Part shown: positions 1-7,202 of the stretch, piece after piece | Layout: every line of letters starts with the position of its first letter | Numbering within the stretch: position 1 is the first letter of the stretch | Source of the DNA: Planctomycetota bacterium | GTDB taxonomy: Bacteria; Planctomycetota; Planctomycetia; Pirellulales; Pirellulaceae | DNA length: 47,136 nucleotides | Direction: 5' to 3' | Assembly (NCBI GenBank): GCA_027622275.1 | Contig: JAQBZB010000034.1 | Span: 1 to 47,136 of the forward strand | Notes under the pieces: model-generated | Databases searched by the model: none | Told to the model about the DNA's origin: nothing | Seen by the model: only the letters and a program-made list of their open reading frames with translations | Made by a program: the position numbers and the translations under genes

Positions 1-57
1 CTCAACAACTTCGTCCACGGCACCGCGCTCGCGAACCAGCTTGCGTTCAAGGAATAA
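1..57 (+). CDS. 3' end of an unidentified gene (partial)
   Basis: Reading from base 1 gives 18 codons ending LANQLAFKE and a TAA stop at 55-57. The gene starts before the window, so its family cannot be recognised from this stub. The frame is open from the first base and the next credible gene begins 157 bases later, which fits a true gene end. It could be upstream of, and co-directional with, the prenyltransferase-repeat gene. Confidence 0.45.
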   Translation, partial: LNNFVHGTALANQLAFKE

Positions 58-214
58 ATGTGGGTAAGGGTAAGGACAAGGGCTAAAGCTCAGGGCTATT
101 ATCCGTTGTCCCTCCGGGACCACAAATGCGCGACTTCAAAACTCGTACGATCGGCTAGTCCCTTGTTCGGCGATGTCAGGGCGGGCTATATTGGCCCAGA
201 AAAGCAAACTCTAA

Positions 215-1135
215 ATGCCCGCCTACCTCGAAGAGCTAACCGTCCGACTCGGCACGGGACTTGGCGAAGTCCCGGAGGCGATACGTGAGAGGCACGCGGG
301 CTACTTGAAGGCGGCGCAGCGAGAAGACGGCGGCTTCGCGGGGCGCGAAGGGGGAAGCGACCTATATTACACCGGCTTCGCTTTGCGTTCGTTGGCGGTG
401 CTGGGTGAGTTGACCGGCTCGCTCGCGGAACGAGCGGCCGGCTTTCTGCGGGGCAAGCTGGCGGGTCAGGAAACGATTATCGATTTTCTGTCGCTGATCT
501 ATGGAGCGTTGTTGCTGGACGCTGCTGCCGGGATCGACGTATTCGCGGCCGCTTCGCCGAATTGGCGAGACGCTGTCGCCGACGCCTTAGAAAAGCTGCG
601 GCGCGACGATGGCGGTTACGCCAAGGCCGAACAGGGCGCGGCGAGCAGCACGTATCACACTTTTCTCGTGCTCCTCTGTCGCGAGTTGATCGAGCGCCCG
701 CTGCCTCAGCCGGAACGGGTCGTCGAATTCATTATGTCGCAGCAGGCCGAAGAAGGCGGCTTCCGCGAAATTCGCGCCAGCAAACGCGCCGGCACCAACC
801 CGACGGCGGCCGCTGTCGCCACGCTGCGGATTCTCGGAGCTTTAGACAACGAGATCCGCGAACATACGCTCGACTTCCTCGTCGAGATGCAAACGGACGA
901 AGGCGGATTGCGAGCCAACACCCGCATCCCGATCGCGGACCTGTTGAGTACCTTCACCGGAAGCCTTACGCTGATTGACTTGGATGGACTCGAAGAGATC
1001 GACGTGGCTGCCGCGCGGCGGTTTGCCGAGAGCTTGCAGCTAGAGTCTGGCGGCTTTCACGGCGCGGCTTGGGATACGGCTCATGATGTCGAGTATTCGT
1101 TTTACGGAATTGGTTGTTTGGCGATCTTAAAGTAG
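215..1135 (+). CDS. Prenyltransferase/squalene-oxidase repeat protein
   Basis: A 306-residue protein built of alpha-alpha toroid repeats of the kind found in squalene cyclases and in beta subunits of protein prenyltransferases. Repeated 'Q..DGGF' motifs are visible: QREDGGFAG near residue 35, RRDDGGYAK near 131, QQAEEGGFRE near 181, QTDEGGLRA near 229 and QLESGGFHG near 274, so about five repeats cover the whole length. No signal peptide is seen. The closest named relatives by motif are the eukaryotic-like geranylgeranyl transferase beta subunits. Bacterial members lack an assigned substrate, so a prenyl-transfer or cyclase reaction is only inferred. The ATG at 215 follows a weak ribosome site. 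The TAG stop lies in the left arm of the palindrome that follows. Confidence 0.85.
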   Translation: MPAYLEELTVRLGTGLGEVPEAIRERHAGYLKAAQREDGGFAGREGGSDLYYTGFALRSLAVLGELTGSLAERAAGFLRGKLAGQETIIDFLSLIYGALLLDAAAGIDVFAAASPNWRDAVADALEKLRRDDGGYAKAEQGAASSTYHTFLVLLCRELIERPLPQPERVVEFIMSQQAEEGGFREIRASKRAGTNPTAAAVATLRILGALDNEIREHTLDFLVEMQTDEGGLRANTRIPIADLLSTFTGSLTLIDLDGLEEIDVAAARRFAESLQLESGGFHGAAWDTAHDVEYSFYGIGCLAILK

Positions 1136-1248
1136 CCATCACGCTCCGCCGTGATGAGCCCTTTGGGGGAGAGTTCATTATGCTAATCGGCTCGACACCA
1201 GATTCAGCGTCGACACAGATGGCTCATCACGCGGAGCGTGATGGCTAC
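1132..1248. repeat. 117-bp palindromic element, copy A
   Basis: The left arm (1132-1160, GTAGCCATCACGCTCC...) and right arm (1221-1248) are reverse complements apart from one single-base gap. The loop is about 60 bases. The stop codon of the upstream gene (1133-1135) lies in the left arm. The same arms, with a different loop, recur at 36636-36752, and both copies are exactly 117 bases long and followed by AAT. The element could act as a terminator hairpin or be a small non-autonomous mobile element. Confidence 0.85.
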
Positions 1249-1262
1249 AATTGGGGAACATT

Positions 1263-1940
1263 GTGCCTGATTTAATTGTCGATCATGTCGCCAAGGAATA
1301 TCCCACGCGCGGCGAGCCGCTGGTGGTCTTGCGGGATATTTCGTTCGAGCTGTCGGCTGGCGAGAATGTCGCTATCCTCGGACCGAGTGGTTGCGGAAAG
1401 AGCACGCTCCTGCATCTGATCGGGACGCTCGACGAACCGACCTCCGGCACGATCACCTTGCGAGGCGAGAACCCTTTCTCGATGAACGAGCCGCAACTTG
1501 CCCACTTCCGCAATCGCAACATCGGCTTCGTCTTCCAAGATCATCATCTGCTCCCGCAGCTTTCGGTGCTGGAGAACGTCCTGGTTCCTGCCTTGGCCGA
1601 GGGAAGCCCCAACAACGCGCAGATCAATCGGGCTCGTGACTTGATCGGTCGAGTCGGTTTGGCGGAGCGAATCGAGCATCGTCCCGCAGAGTTGTCGGGA
1701 GGCGAGCGGCAACGCGTGGCCGCAGCTCGCGCGTTGATTCACAACCCGAGCGTGCTCCTGGCCGACGAACCGACCGGCAGCCTCGATCGAACCAACGCGA
1801 ACGCCATCGGCGACCTGCTGCTCGAATTACAACAACAAGAAAACACAATGCTGATCGTCGTCACACACAGCCTGGAGCTGGCAAGTCAAATGTCGCGACG
1901 GCTAGAGCTGGATGACGGACGGTTGCGCGAAACTGAATGA
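1263..1940 (+). CDS. ABC transporter ATP-binding protein (LolD/MacB type)
   Basis: The ATPase subunit of an ABC transporter of the LolD/MacB (MJ0796) family, which work with FtsX-type permeases on lipoproteins, peptides or cell-wall enzymes. Visible motifs are Walker A GPSGCGKST, the Q-loop in GFVFQDHHLL, signature LSGGERQR, Walker B VLLADEP and the switch histidine in VVTHS. A TTG at 1251 would add four residues, but GGGGA at 1253-1257 sits 5 bases before the GTG at 1263, so the GTG is preferred (225 residues). Its partner permease follows after a 44-base spacer made entirely of 7-mer repeats, so the two are surely one unit. The substrate is unknown. Confidence 0.92.
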   Translation: MPDLIVDHVAKEYPTRGEPLVVLRDISFELSAGENVAILGPSGCGKSTLLHLIGTLDEPTSGTITLRGENPFSMNEPQLAHFRNRNIGFVFQDHHLLPQLSVLENVLVPALAEGSPNNAQINRARDLIGRVGLAERIEHRPAELSGGERQRVAAARALIHNPSVLLADEPTGSLDRTNANAIGDLLLELQQQENTMLIVVTHSLELASQMSRRLELDDGRLRETE

Positions 1941-1984
1941 CCCCTGACCTCTGACCTCTCACCCCTGACCCCTGACCTCTCACC
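1938..1984 (+). repeat. Seven tandem heptanucleotides filling an intergenic gap
   Basis: From the TGA stop of the ATPase gene to the base before the permease ATG the sequence is six 7-mers of the form T(G/C)ACC(C/T)C: TGACCCC, TGACCTC, TGACCTC, TCACCCC, TGACCCC, TGACCTC. A seventh, incomplete unit TCACC follows. The stop codon is the start of the first unit. The tract leaves no purine-rich ribosome site before the permease. Confidence 0.9.
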
Positions 1985-4900
1985 ATGTCCTTCTGGCGAC
2001 TTGTCATTCGCAGCTTGACGTATCACTGGCGGATCAACGTTGCCGTCGGGCTCGGCGTCGCGGCGGCGACGGCGGTGCTGACGGGCGCATTGCTGGTTGG
2101 CGACTCGGTCAAGGGGAGCCTGCGTCATCTGACGCTCGAGCGACTCGGCAAGATCGACGAGGTGCTTGTCACGGATCGCTTCTTTCGCACGGAACTCGCG
2201 GCCGAGCTGGCCGCGAGCGAGGGCTTTCAGCGGTACTACGAACATGCAGTGCCTGCGATTCTGTTTCCTTCGACAACGATCGAGTTGCAAAGTGCGAGTC
2301 ATACCGGCCGTTCATCCAATGTGCTGATCGTTGGTTGTGATGCCTCGTTTTGGGATCTGGGCGATGGCGTGCGGCCGAAGGCGCTGCCGGGCGAAGGCGA
2401 AATCGTTCTGAATCAAGCCTTGGCGGATGATCTCCAGGCGGCTATCTCGTCCCAGGTTGTGGCCCGGCTGCCGAAGGGGAATCAAGTGCCCGCCGACAGC
2501 CCGCTGGCGAACAAATCGGATCGCATCCGCAGCTTGCCGGGACTCCAGGTCGTCGATGTCATCCCGGCGCGCGGGCTCGGTCGTTTCAGCCTGCGCGCGA
2601 GCCAGAGCGTGCCGCTGGTGGCATTCGTTTCGATTGCGACACTGCAAGACGTGTTGGACCAAGACGGCAAGATCAACTCGGTGCTCGTCTCGCTCAAGCC
2701 AAACATCGCTCCCACGTCCGACGAAGCCCAATCCGCGAGCAAGTCGCTCGCGACGGCCTTGCACCCGTCCTTCGAAGATTACGACCTGTCGATCAAACGC
2801 GTCACACGAAACTTCGCAAACAGCGAAGGGCAAGCAGAGACGATCTACGATTACTTCAGCGTCACTTCGGATCGGATGATCTTGTCGCCGGTGGCGGAGC
2901 AGGTTGCGGCGAGGGCGTTCGAGCCGATGGGTGGACAGGGAGTCGTCACTTATCTGGCGACGACAATAAGAAAGGAGATAGGGAGAGAGGGAGAGGGGGA
3001 GAGGGGGAAGCAAGGAGCGATCGCGTATTCCATGATCAGCGGGATTGATGTGAAGAGCGACTTCCAACTGCTGGATCTTGGCGGTCAACCGATCGGTCGG
3101 CTGAAGGATAACGAAGTCATTCTGAACAGCTGGGCGGCGGAAGATCAAGGCGCGGAACCGGGCGATACGATTCGCGTCGCGTACTTTGAGGCCGAGACGA
3201 CGCACGGCGACGCGGTGGAGACTCATGCTGACTTTGTCGTGAAAGCCGTCACACCGCTCACGGAACCATCCAGCTCGTATCGCCCCCGCCGCGAAGCTGA
3301 ATACAGCAAACGTCCCACGCTGGCCAACGATCCTGACCTGACGCCGGAAGTCGAAGGAGTCACGGATCAAGAGACGATCGACGACTGGGACGCTCCGTTC
3401 CCGTTCGATTACGACTTGGTCCGCAGCCAAGACGACAACTATTGGGAGAACCATCGCACGACGCCCAAGGCGTTCGTCTCGCTGGCGACGGGCGAGCGTT
3501 TGTGGGGCAGCCGCTTTGGGCGAGTGACTTCGTTTCGCATTCCCGCGCGCGAAGGCACGACCGCCGAGAAAATCAAGCAAGCGTTCTTGGACGAACTCGC
3601 GCAGCAAGCCGAATCGCTGGGTATGGACTTTATGCCAGTCAAGCGTCGGCAGTTGCAGGCATCCTCTGGCACAACGCCGTTCGATGGTCTGTTCCTCGTA
3701 CTGAGCTTCTTCATCATCGCGGCCGCGTTGCTGCTGGTGGCGTTGCTGTTCCGGTTGGGAGTCGAGCAACGCGCGAGCGAGATCGGAACGCTGCTGGCGG
3801 TCGGATTGCGTCGCGGCCAAGCGAGTCGTCTGTTCGTTGCCGAAGGAGTGCTGGTCGCGCTCGATGGTGGAATGCTCGGGATCGCGATCGGCGTTGGCTA
3901 CGCGTGGCTGATGCTGGCCGGCTTGCGGACGTGGTGGGTCGGCGCAATCACGACGCCGTTCCTCGAGTTCCACTGGAGCATCAAGAGTCTGCTGCTGGGT
4001 TACGGACTGGGCGTCCTGATTTCGGTGCTGACGATCGCGTGGAGCATTCGGCAGACGAAACGGCTTTCGGTTCGTCGGCTGCTTGCCGGGCAAGCCACCG
4101 GCAACGACGCGATCGTTTACAAGCCGCAGCGGATACTTTCGATCGTTGCGATCCTGTGCATTGCAGTCGCGTTGGGTCTGGCTGCGTTGGCGGTGCGACT
4201 CGGCGGCATGGCACAGGCCGGTGCGTTCCTCGGCGCTGGCTTTTTAATGCTAACCGGCTTGCTGCTGCTCGTCTGGGTGCGGCTCAAATCAGGCGGACGA
4301 CGCGATTTGAAGCCGTTCACGGGCGGCTGGGCTTTGACCAAACTGGCGCTGCGCAATGCGGGACGCAATCCAGGGCGAAGCGTCACCACCATCGGCCTGA
4401 TGGCGACGGCCAGTTTCCTGATCGTCGGCTTGAGTTCGTTTCGTCTGGCTCCTTCGACCGCGGGTGCCGGCGGATTCGACTTGGTCGCGCAAAGTTCCGA
4501 GTCGGTATTCGTCGACTTGAACAGCGACGAAGGCCGCGAATCAATTCTCGCCGACAAGAAAGATGTTCTCGATGGCGGGCTGGTGTTCGGCTCGCGTTTC
4601 AAGCCGGGAGACGATGCCAGTTGCAACAACCTCTATCGCTCGACGCAACCGCGCGTCGTCGGTCTGACCGATTCGTTCGTGAAGCATTTCGATCTAGACT
4701 CGGTCACCAAGTTTCGGTGGATGAAGACCGAAGCCAGGAGCGACACCGACAAATCAAATCCCTGGCACTTGCTCGCGGCGACTGACGATTCGATTCCCGT
4801 CGTGATCGACATGAACACCGCCATGTACAGCCTGAAACCACCGGCCAGCGTCGGGACGGATCTCGAGCTGACTTACGACGGCCAGACGATCCATTTTCAC

Positions 4901-5518
4901 GTCGTCGGCTTGCTGGAGAACAGCGTGCTGCAAGGCAGCTTGTTGATCAGCGAGGCGAATTTCGAGCGACTGTTTCCCGATGTCTCCGGCTACCGGTACT
5001 TCCTGATTCAAAGCCCAGCTGGCAAGAGCCAACAGGTTGCGGAAGCGTTGGAGGAACGGCTCAGCGATCAAGGGTTTGATGCCGTTCAATCGAGCCAAGT
5101 CCTCGAACAACTATTTGCCGTCCAAAACACTTACCTCAGCACTTTCCAAAGTCTCGGCGCACTCGGGCTGCTGTTAGGCACGTTTGGGATTGCCGCGGTT
5201 CAAATGCGAAATGTGTTAGAACGGCGGGGCGAATTGGCACTGCTGCGCGCCACCGGCTTCCGCGAGAAACGGCTCGCTCAAATGGTGTTGCTGGAAAACA
5301 TTCTGCTGCTCGTCGGCGGTCTCGCAACCGGCACTGTCGCGGCGCTGCTGGCCGTTCTTCCGCACAAGTTCACCGGCGAGGCATCGATTCCGGCCGACCT
5401 GCTCCGCGATCTTGGCTTGATGTTGCTCGCGGTTCTAATCGTCGGGATCGTATCGAGCCTGTTGTCCGTTCGTGCCAGCCTCAAGGTGCCGGTGCTATCC
5501 GCCTTGCGCGGCGAATAA
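1985..5518 (+). CDS. FtsX/MacB-type ABC transporter permease, large double form
   Basis: A 1177-residue inner-membrane permease partnering the ATPase just upstream. An N-terminal membrane helix (about 17-38) is followed by a long extracytoplasmic domain. A first FtsX block then has helices near 557-580, 612-640 and 670-695. Helices near 715-735 and 742-765 separate it from a second half with a helix near 800-825, a second extracytoplasmic domain and a last FtsX block from about 1045 to the end. That makes roughly ten helices, the duplicated FtsX architecture. The family drives conformational work on periplasmic or outer-membrane substrates. There is no good ribosome site: the ATG directly follows the heptamer tract, so translation may be coupled to the ATPase. 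A purine-only stretch at 2981-3010 encodes a Gly/Glu/Arg-rich insert. Confidence 0.9.
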   Translation: MSFWRLVIRSLTYHWRINVAVGLGVAAATAVLTGALLVGDSVKGSLRHLTLERLGKIDEVLVTDRFFRTELAAELAASEGFQRYYEHAVPAILFPSTTIELQSASHTGRSSNVLIVGCDASFWDLGDGVRPKALPGEGEIVLNQALADDLQAAISSQVVARLPKGNQVPADSPLANKSDRIRSLPGLQVVDVIPARGLGRFSLRASQSVPLVAFVSIATLQDVLDQDGKINSVLVSLKPNIAPTSDEAQSASKSLATALHPSFEDYDLSIKRVTRNFANSEGQAETIYDYFSVTSDRMILSPVAEQVAARAFEPMGGQGVVTYLATTIRKEIGREGEGERGKQGAIAYSMISGIDVKSDFQLLDLGGQPIGRLKDNEVILNSWAAEDQGAEPGDTIRVAYFEAETTHGDAVETHADFVVKAVTPLTEPSSSYRPRREAEYSKRPTLANDPDLTPEVEGVTDQETIDDWDAPFPFDYDLVRSQDDNYWENHRTTPKAFVSLATGERLWGSRFGRVTSFRIPAREGTTAEKIKQAFLDELAQQAESLGMDFMPVKRRQLQASSGTTPFDGLFLVLSFFIIAAALLLVALLFRLGVEQRASEIGTLLAVGLRRGQASRLFVAEGVLVALDGGMLGIAIGVGYAWLMLAGLRTWWVGAITTPFLEFHWSIKSLLLGYGLGVLISVLTIAWSIRQTKRLSVRRLLAGQATGNDAIVYKPQRILSIVAILCIAVALGLAALAVRLGGMAQAGAFLGAGFLMLTGLLLLVWVRLKSGGRRDLKPFTGGWALTKLALRNAGRNPGRSVTTIGLMATASFLIVGLSSFRLAPSTAGAGGFDLVAQSSESVFVDLNSDEGRESILADKKDVLDGGLVFGSRFKPGDDASCNNLYRSTQPRVVGLTDSFVKHFDLDSVTKFRWMKTEARSDTDKSNPWHLLAATDDSIPVVIDMNTAMYSLKPPASVGTDLELTYDGQTIHFHVVGLLENSVLQGSLLISEANFERLFPDVSGYRYFLIQSPAGKSQQVAEALEERLSDQGFDAVQSSQVLEQLFAVQNTYLSTFQSLGALGLLLGTFGIAAVQMRNVLERRGELALLRATGFREKRLAQMVLLENILLLVGGLATGTVAALLAVLPHKFTGEASIPADLLRDLGLMLLAVLIVGIVSSLLSVRASLKVPVLSALRGE
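2969..3010 (+). repeat. Purine-rich simple repeat inside the permease gene
   Basis: Bases 2981-3010 are 30 consecutive purines made of GGGAGAG / GGGGGAGA-like units, preceded by more A/G-rich sequence. In the permease frame it reads as a low-complexity KEIGREGEGERGKQG segment unlike the flanking protein. It keeps the frame open. It looks like a simple-sequence expansion in a surface loop of the first extracytoplasmic domain. Confidence 0.75.
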
Positions 5519-5590
5519 TCGACACTTTGACGTGCGCTCCCACGAGATGATACGATGGAACCAAGCACCAATTCCTGGGAGGGTTCAATC

Positions 5591-5827
5591 ATGGAAACCG
5601 CGACGCAAACTGAACTTCTGGAGTTCCACCAATTCGTAGGCCAGCAGGTGGCGGCTCGCAACGTCAGCCTATCACCGGAGCAGGCGGTCGTGTTGTGGCG
5701 ACATCGGCAAGCGGAAGTCGCAGCGATTCGTGAGGGGCTCGAAGCAATTGATACAGGTCGAACGAAGCCGTTGGCGGATCACCTTCGCGAGTTGGACGAG
5801 CGCTTTCCTCTAGCGGAAGACGCATGA
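5591..5827 (+). CDS. Putative antitoxin of a ParE-type module
   Basis: A small acidic protein (78 residues) directly before, and overlapping by 4 bases (ATGA), a RelE/ParE-family toxin. GGGAGGG at 5577-5583 lies seven bases before the ATG at 5591, so this start is preferred over the in-frame ATG at 5555. The protein is mostly helical with many charged residues and a C-terminal LADHLRELDERFP segment, typical of small antitoxins that wrap the toxin. No clear DNA-binding fold is visible, so the family is not assigned. The role is inferred from the neighbour and the overlap. Confidence 0.7.
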   Translation: METATQTELLEFHQFVGQQVAARNVSLSPEQAVVLWRHRQAEVAAIREGLEAIDTGRTKPLADHLRELDERFPLAEDA

Positions 5828-6156
5828 ACTTTGTCGTCTATGTAACGGATCCCGCCGCAAACGATGCGTTCAGTATCTATCAATGGCTCGCGGAACGCTC
5901 GGCGCACGGGGCCGCGAACTGGAAGGCAGCCTATCGAAGTGCGTTGGTAAAACTTCAAACGACCGCCGGTAGCTTTGGGCTGGCACCAGAGACTGTAGAA
6001 TTTGGCGAAGAGCTGCACGAAATGTTTTTCAAGACCCGCAGTGGACACCGTTATCGCCTATTGTTTGTGATTCGCGGCGACATTGTCCACGTTGCTCGCA
6101 TTCGCGGTCCCGGACAAGTGCTGCTGTCGCGCGATGATATCAACCTTGGTGACTAG
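5824..6156 (+). CDS. RelE/ParE-family toxin
   Basis: A 110-residue protein with the ParE/RelE pattern: an N-terminal strand and a helix near 10-50 (DPAANDAFSIYQWLAERS), then FGEELHEMFFKTRSGHRYRLLFVIRGDIVHVARIRG, the usual 'YRLLFVI..~.V.V.~I.' strand pair. ParE members poison DNA gyrase and RelE members cleave mRNA on ribosomes; the sequence does not settle which. It overlaps the antitoxin gene by 4 bases, so translation is probably coupled. Its TAG stop lies in the terminal arm of the palindromic element that follows. Confidence 0.85.
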   Translation: MNFVVYVTDPAANDAFSIYQWLAERSAHGAANWKAAYRSALVKLQTTAGSFGLAPETVEFGEELHEMFFKTRSGHRYRLLFVIRGDIVHVARIRGPGQVLLSRDDINLGD

Positions 6157-6285
6157 TGCTTCGTCCAGTTTTAATATTTGGGTTAGCCGTTTTGGCGCTA
6201 GCCACGGTTCTTTCACGAAAACCGGGGCTAGCGCCCAAACGGCTGATTTTCCCAACCCCAATTCTGAACCTAGACGCAGCACTAG
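6153..6285. repeat. GCTAGC-centred palindromic element, copy 1
   Basis: The outer ends are CTAGTGCT (6153-6160) and AGCACTAG (6278-6285). The inner arms, AGCCGTTTTGGCGCTAGCC on the left and its near-exact complement on the right, enclose a loop with AACCG/CGGTT. The upstream toxin gene's TAG stop is at 6154-6156, inside the outer end. The inner core resembles those at 24127-24306 and 29973-30084. Confidence 0.8.
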
Positions 6286-6296
6286 GCGCAATCTAA

Positions 6297-7064
6297 ATGC
6301 CCACCGCTCTCGCCATTGCCGCCCATCCCGACGATATCGAAATCTTCATGTCGGGGACGTTGATGCTTCTCAAAGAAGTAGGTTACGAAATCCACTACAT
6401 GAACGTCGCCAACGGATGCTGCGGCACGACGGAGTACGACCGAGCGACGATCGCGAAGATTCGACGTGAAGAAGCGATCGCGGCGACTGAATTGATCGGG
6501 GCAGTTTTTCATGAGCCGATCTGTGACGATTTGTCGATCTTCTTCGACCAGCTGACCCTCGCGAAGATTGCGTCGGTGATGCGGCTAGTCGCGCCGGAGA
6601 TCGTGCTGACTCACCCGCCGGCTGACTATATGGAAGATCACATGAATGTCTGTCGGCTGGCAACGACGGCGGCCTTTACGCGAGGCATGCCGAACTTTCC
6701 CGTCGACCCACCGCGCGATCCCGTCGCTGGCAAAGTGACCGTTTACCACGCGCAACCGTTCTCGCATCGAGACCCGCTGCGCAACCCTGTCACGCCCGAC
6801 ATGTTCGTCAATGTGACCGACGTCGTCGAGCGGAAGGTCGAGATGCTGGCCAAGCACGTCAGCCAAAAGAAATGGCTCGACGAGAGCCAAGGTCATGATT
6901 CGTACTTGCAGACGCTTCGCGACCTGGACGCCCAGTGCGGGCGAATGTCCGGCATGTTCAAGTACGCGGAAGGCTGGCGGCGGCATTTGCACTTGGGATT
7001 CTGTGACGAGGACGACGATCCGCTCCGCAAGGCTTTGCACGACCGCGTGTTAATGGCAAACTAG
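6297..7064 (+). CDS. PIG-L family N-acetylglucosaminyl deacetylase-like protein
   Basis: A 255-residue zinc-dependent deacetylase of the PIG-L/LmbE fold (MshB and BshB relatives), which remove acetyl groups from GlcNAc-containing small molecules or lipids. The metal motif AHPDD is at residues 8-12, and the later metal histidine is in ADYMEDHMNV near residue 109. The length fits the family. There is no signal peptide, so it should be cytosolic. It sits alone between two palindromic spacers, so context does not point to a substrate. A second PIG-L domain occurs in the NagB fusion at 30810-32711. Confidence 0.88.
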   Translation: MPTALAIAAHPDDIEIFMSGTLMLLKEVGYEIHYMNVANGCCGTTEYDRATIAKIRREEAIAATELIGAVFHEPICDDLSIFFDQLTLAKIASVMRLVAPEIVLTHPPADYMEDHMNVCRLATTAAFTRGMPNFPVDPPRDPVAGKVTVYHAQPFSHRDPLRNPVTPDMFVNVTDVVERKVEMLAKHVSQKKWLDESQGHDSYLQTLRDLDAQCGRMSGMFKYAEGWRRHLHLGFCDEDDDPLRKALHDRVLMAN

Positions 7065-7073
7065 GGGGGAGTA

Positions 7074-7188
7074 AATGACGAATGACGAAATACCCAATGA
7101 CGATTCAGAGTTCGACATTCGGCATTCCTTCGTCATTGGGTATTTCGTCATTCGTCATTCCCCATCATCGGGTAATTCGTCATTCGTC
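7074..7188. repeat. AATGACG heptamer repeat with a perfect 30-bp inverted repeat
   Basis: The left arm 7074-7103 begins with two tandem AATGACG units and is an exact reverse complement of 7130-7159. A further CGTCATT pair lies at 7174-7188. The 26-base loop itself contains CATTCGGCATTC-like units. The tract fills most of the 138-base gap between the PIG-L gene and the AAA+ gene. No promoter or gene could be read in it. Confidence 0.9.
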
Positions 7189-7202
7189 ACTTTAGATCGC
7201 TC

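Noticed and set aside
58-288. Small plus-strand gene before the prenyltransferase gene
   Set aside because: Arg-rich sequence without motifs that overlaps the start of the well-supported prenyltransferase-repeat gene in another frame.
2312-4093. Long minus-strand open frame (593 codons) opposite the permease gene
   Set aside because: It is Arg/Gln-rich with no recognisable family and lies wholly opposite a well-supported permease; long antisense frames are common in GC-rich DNA.
7074-7188. CRISPR-like repeat array
   Set aside because: Units are 7 bases long with no regular spacers of 30-40 bases; the structure is an inverted repeat, and no cas genes are nearby.
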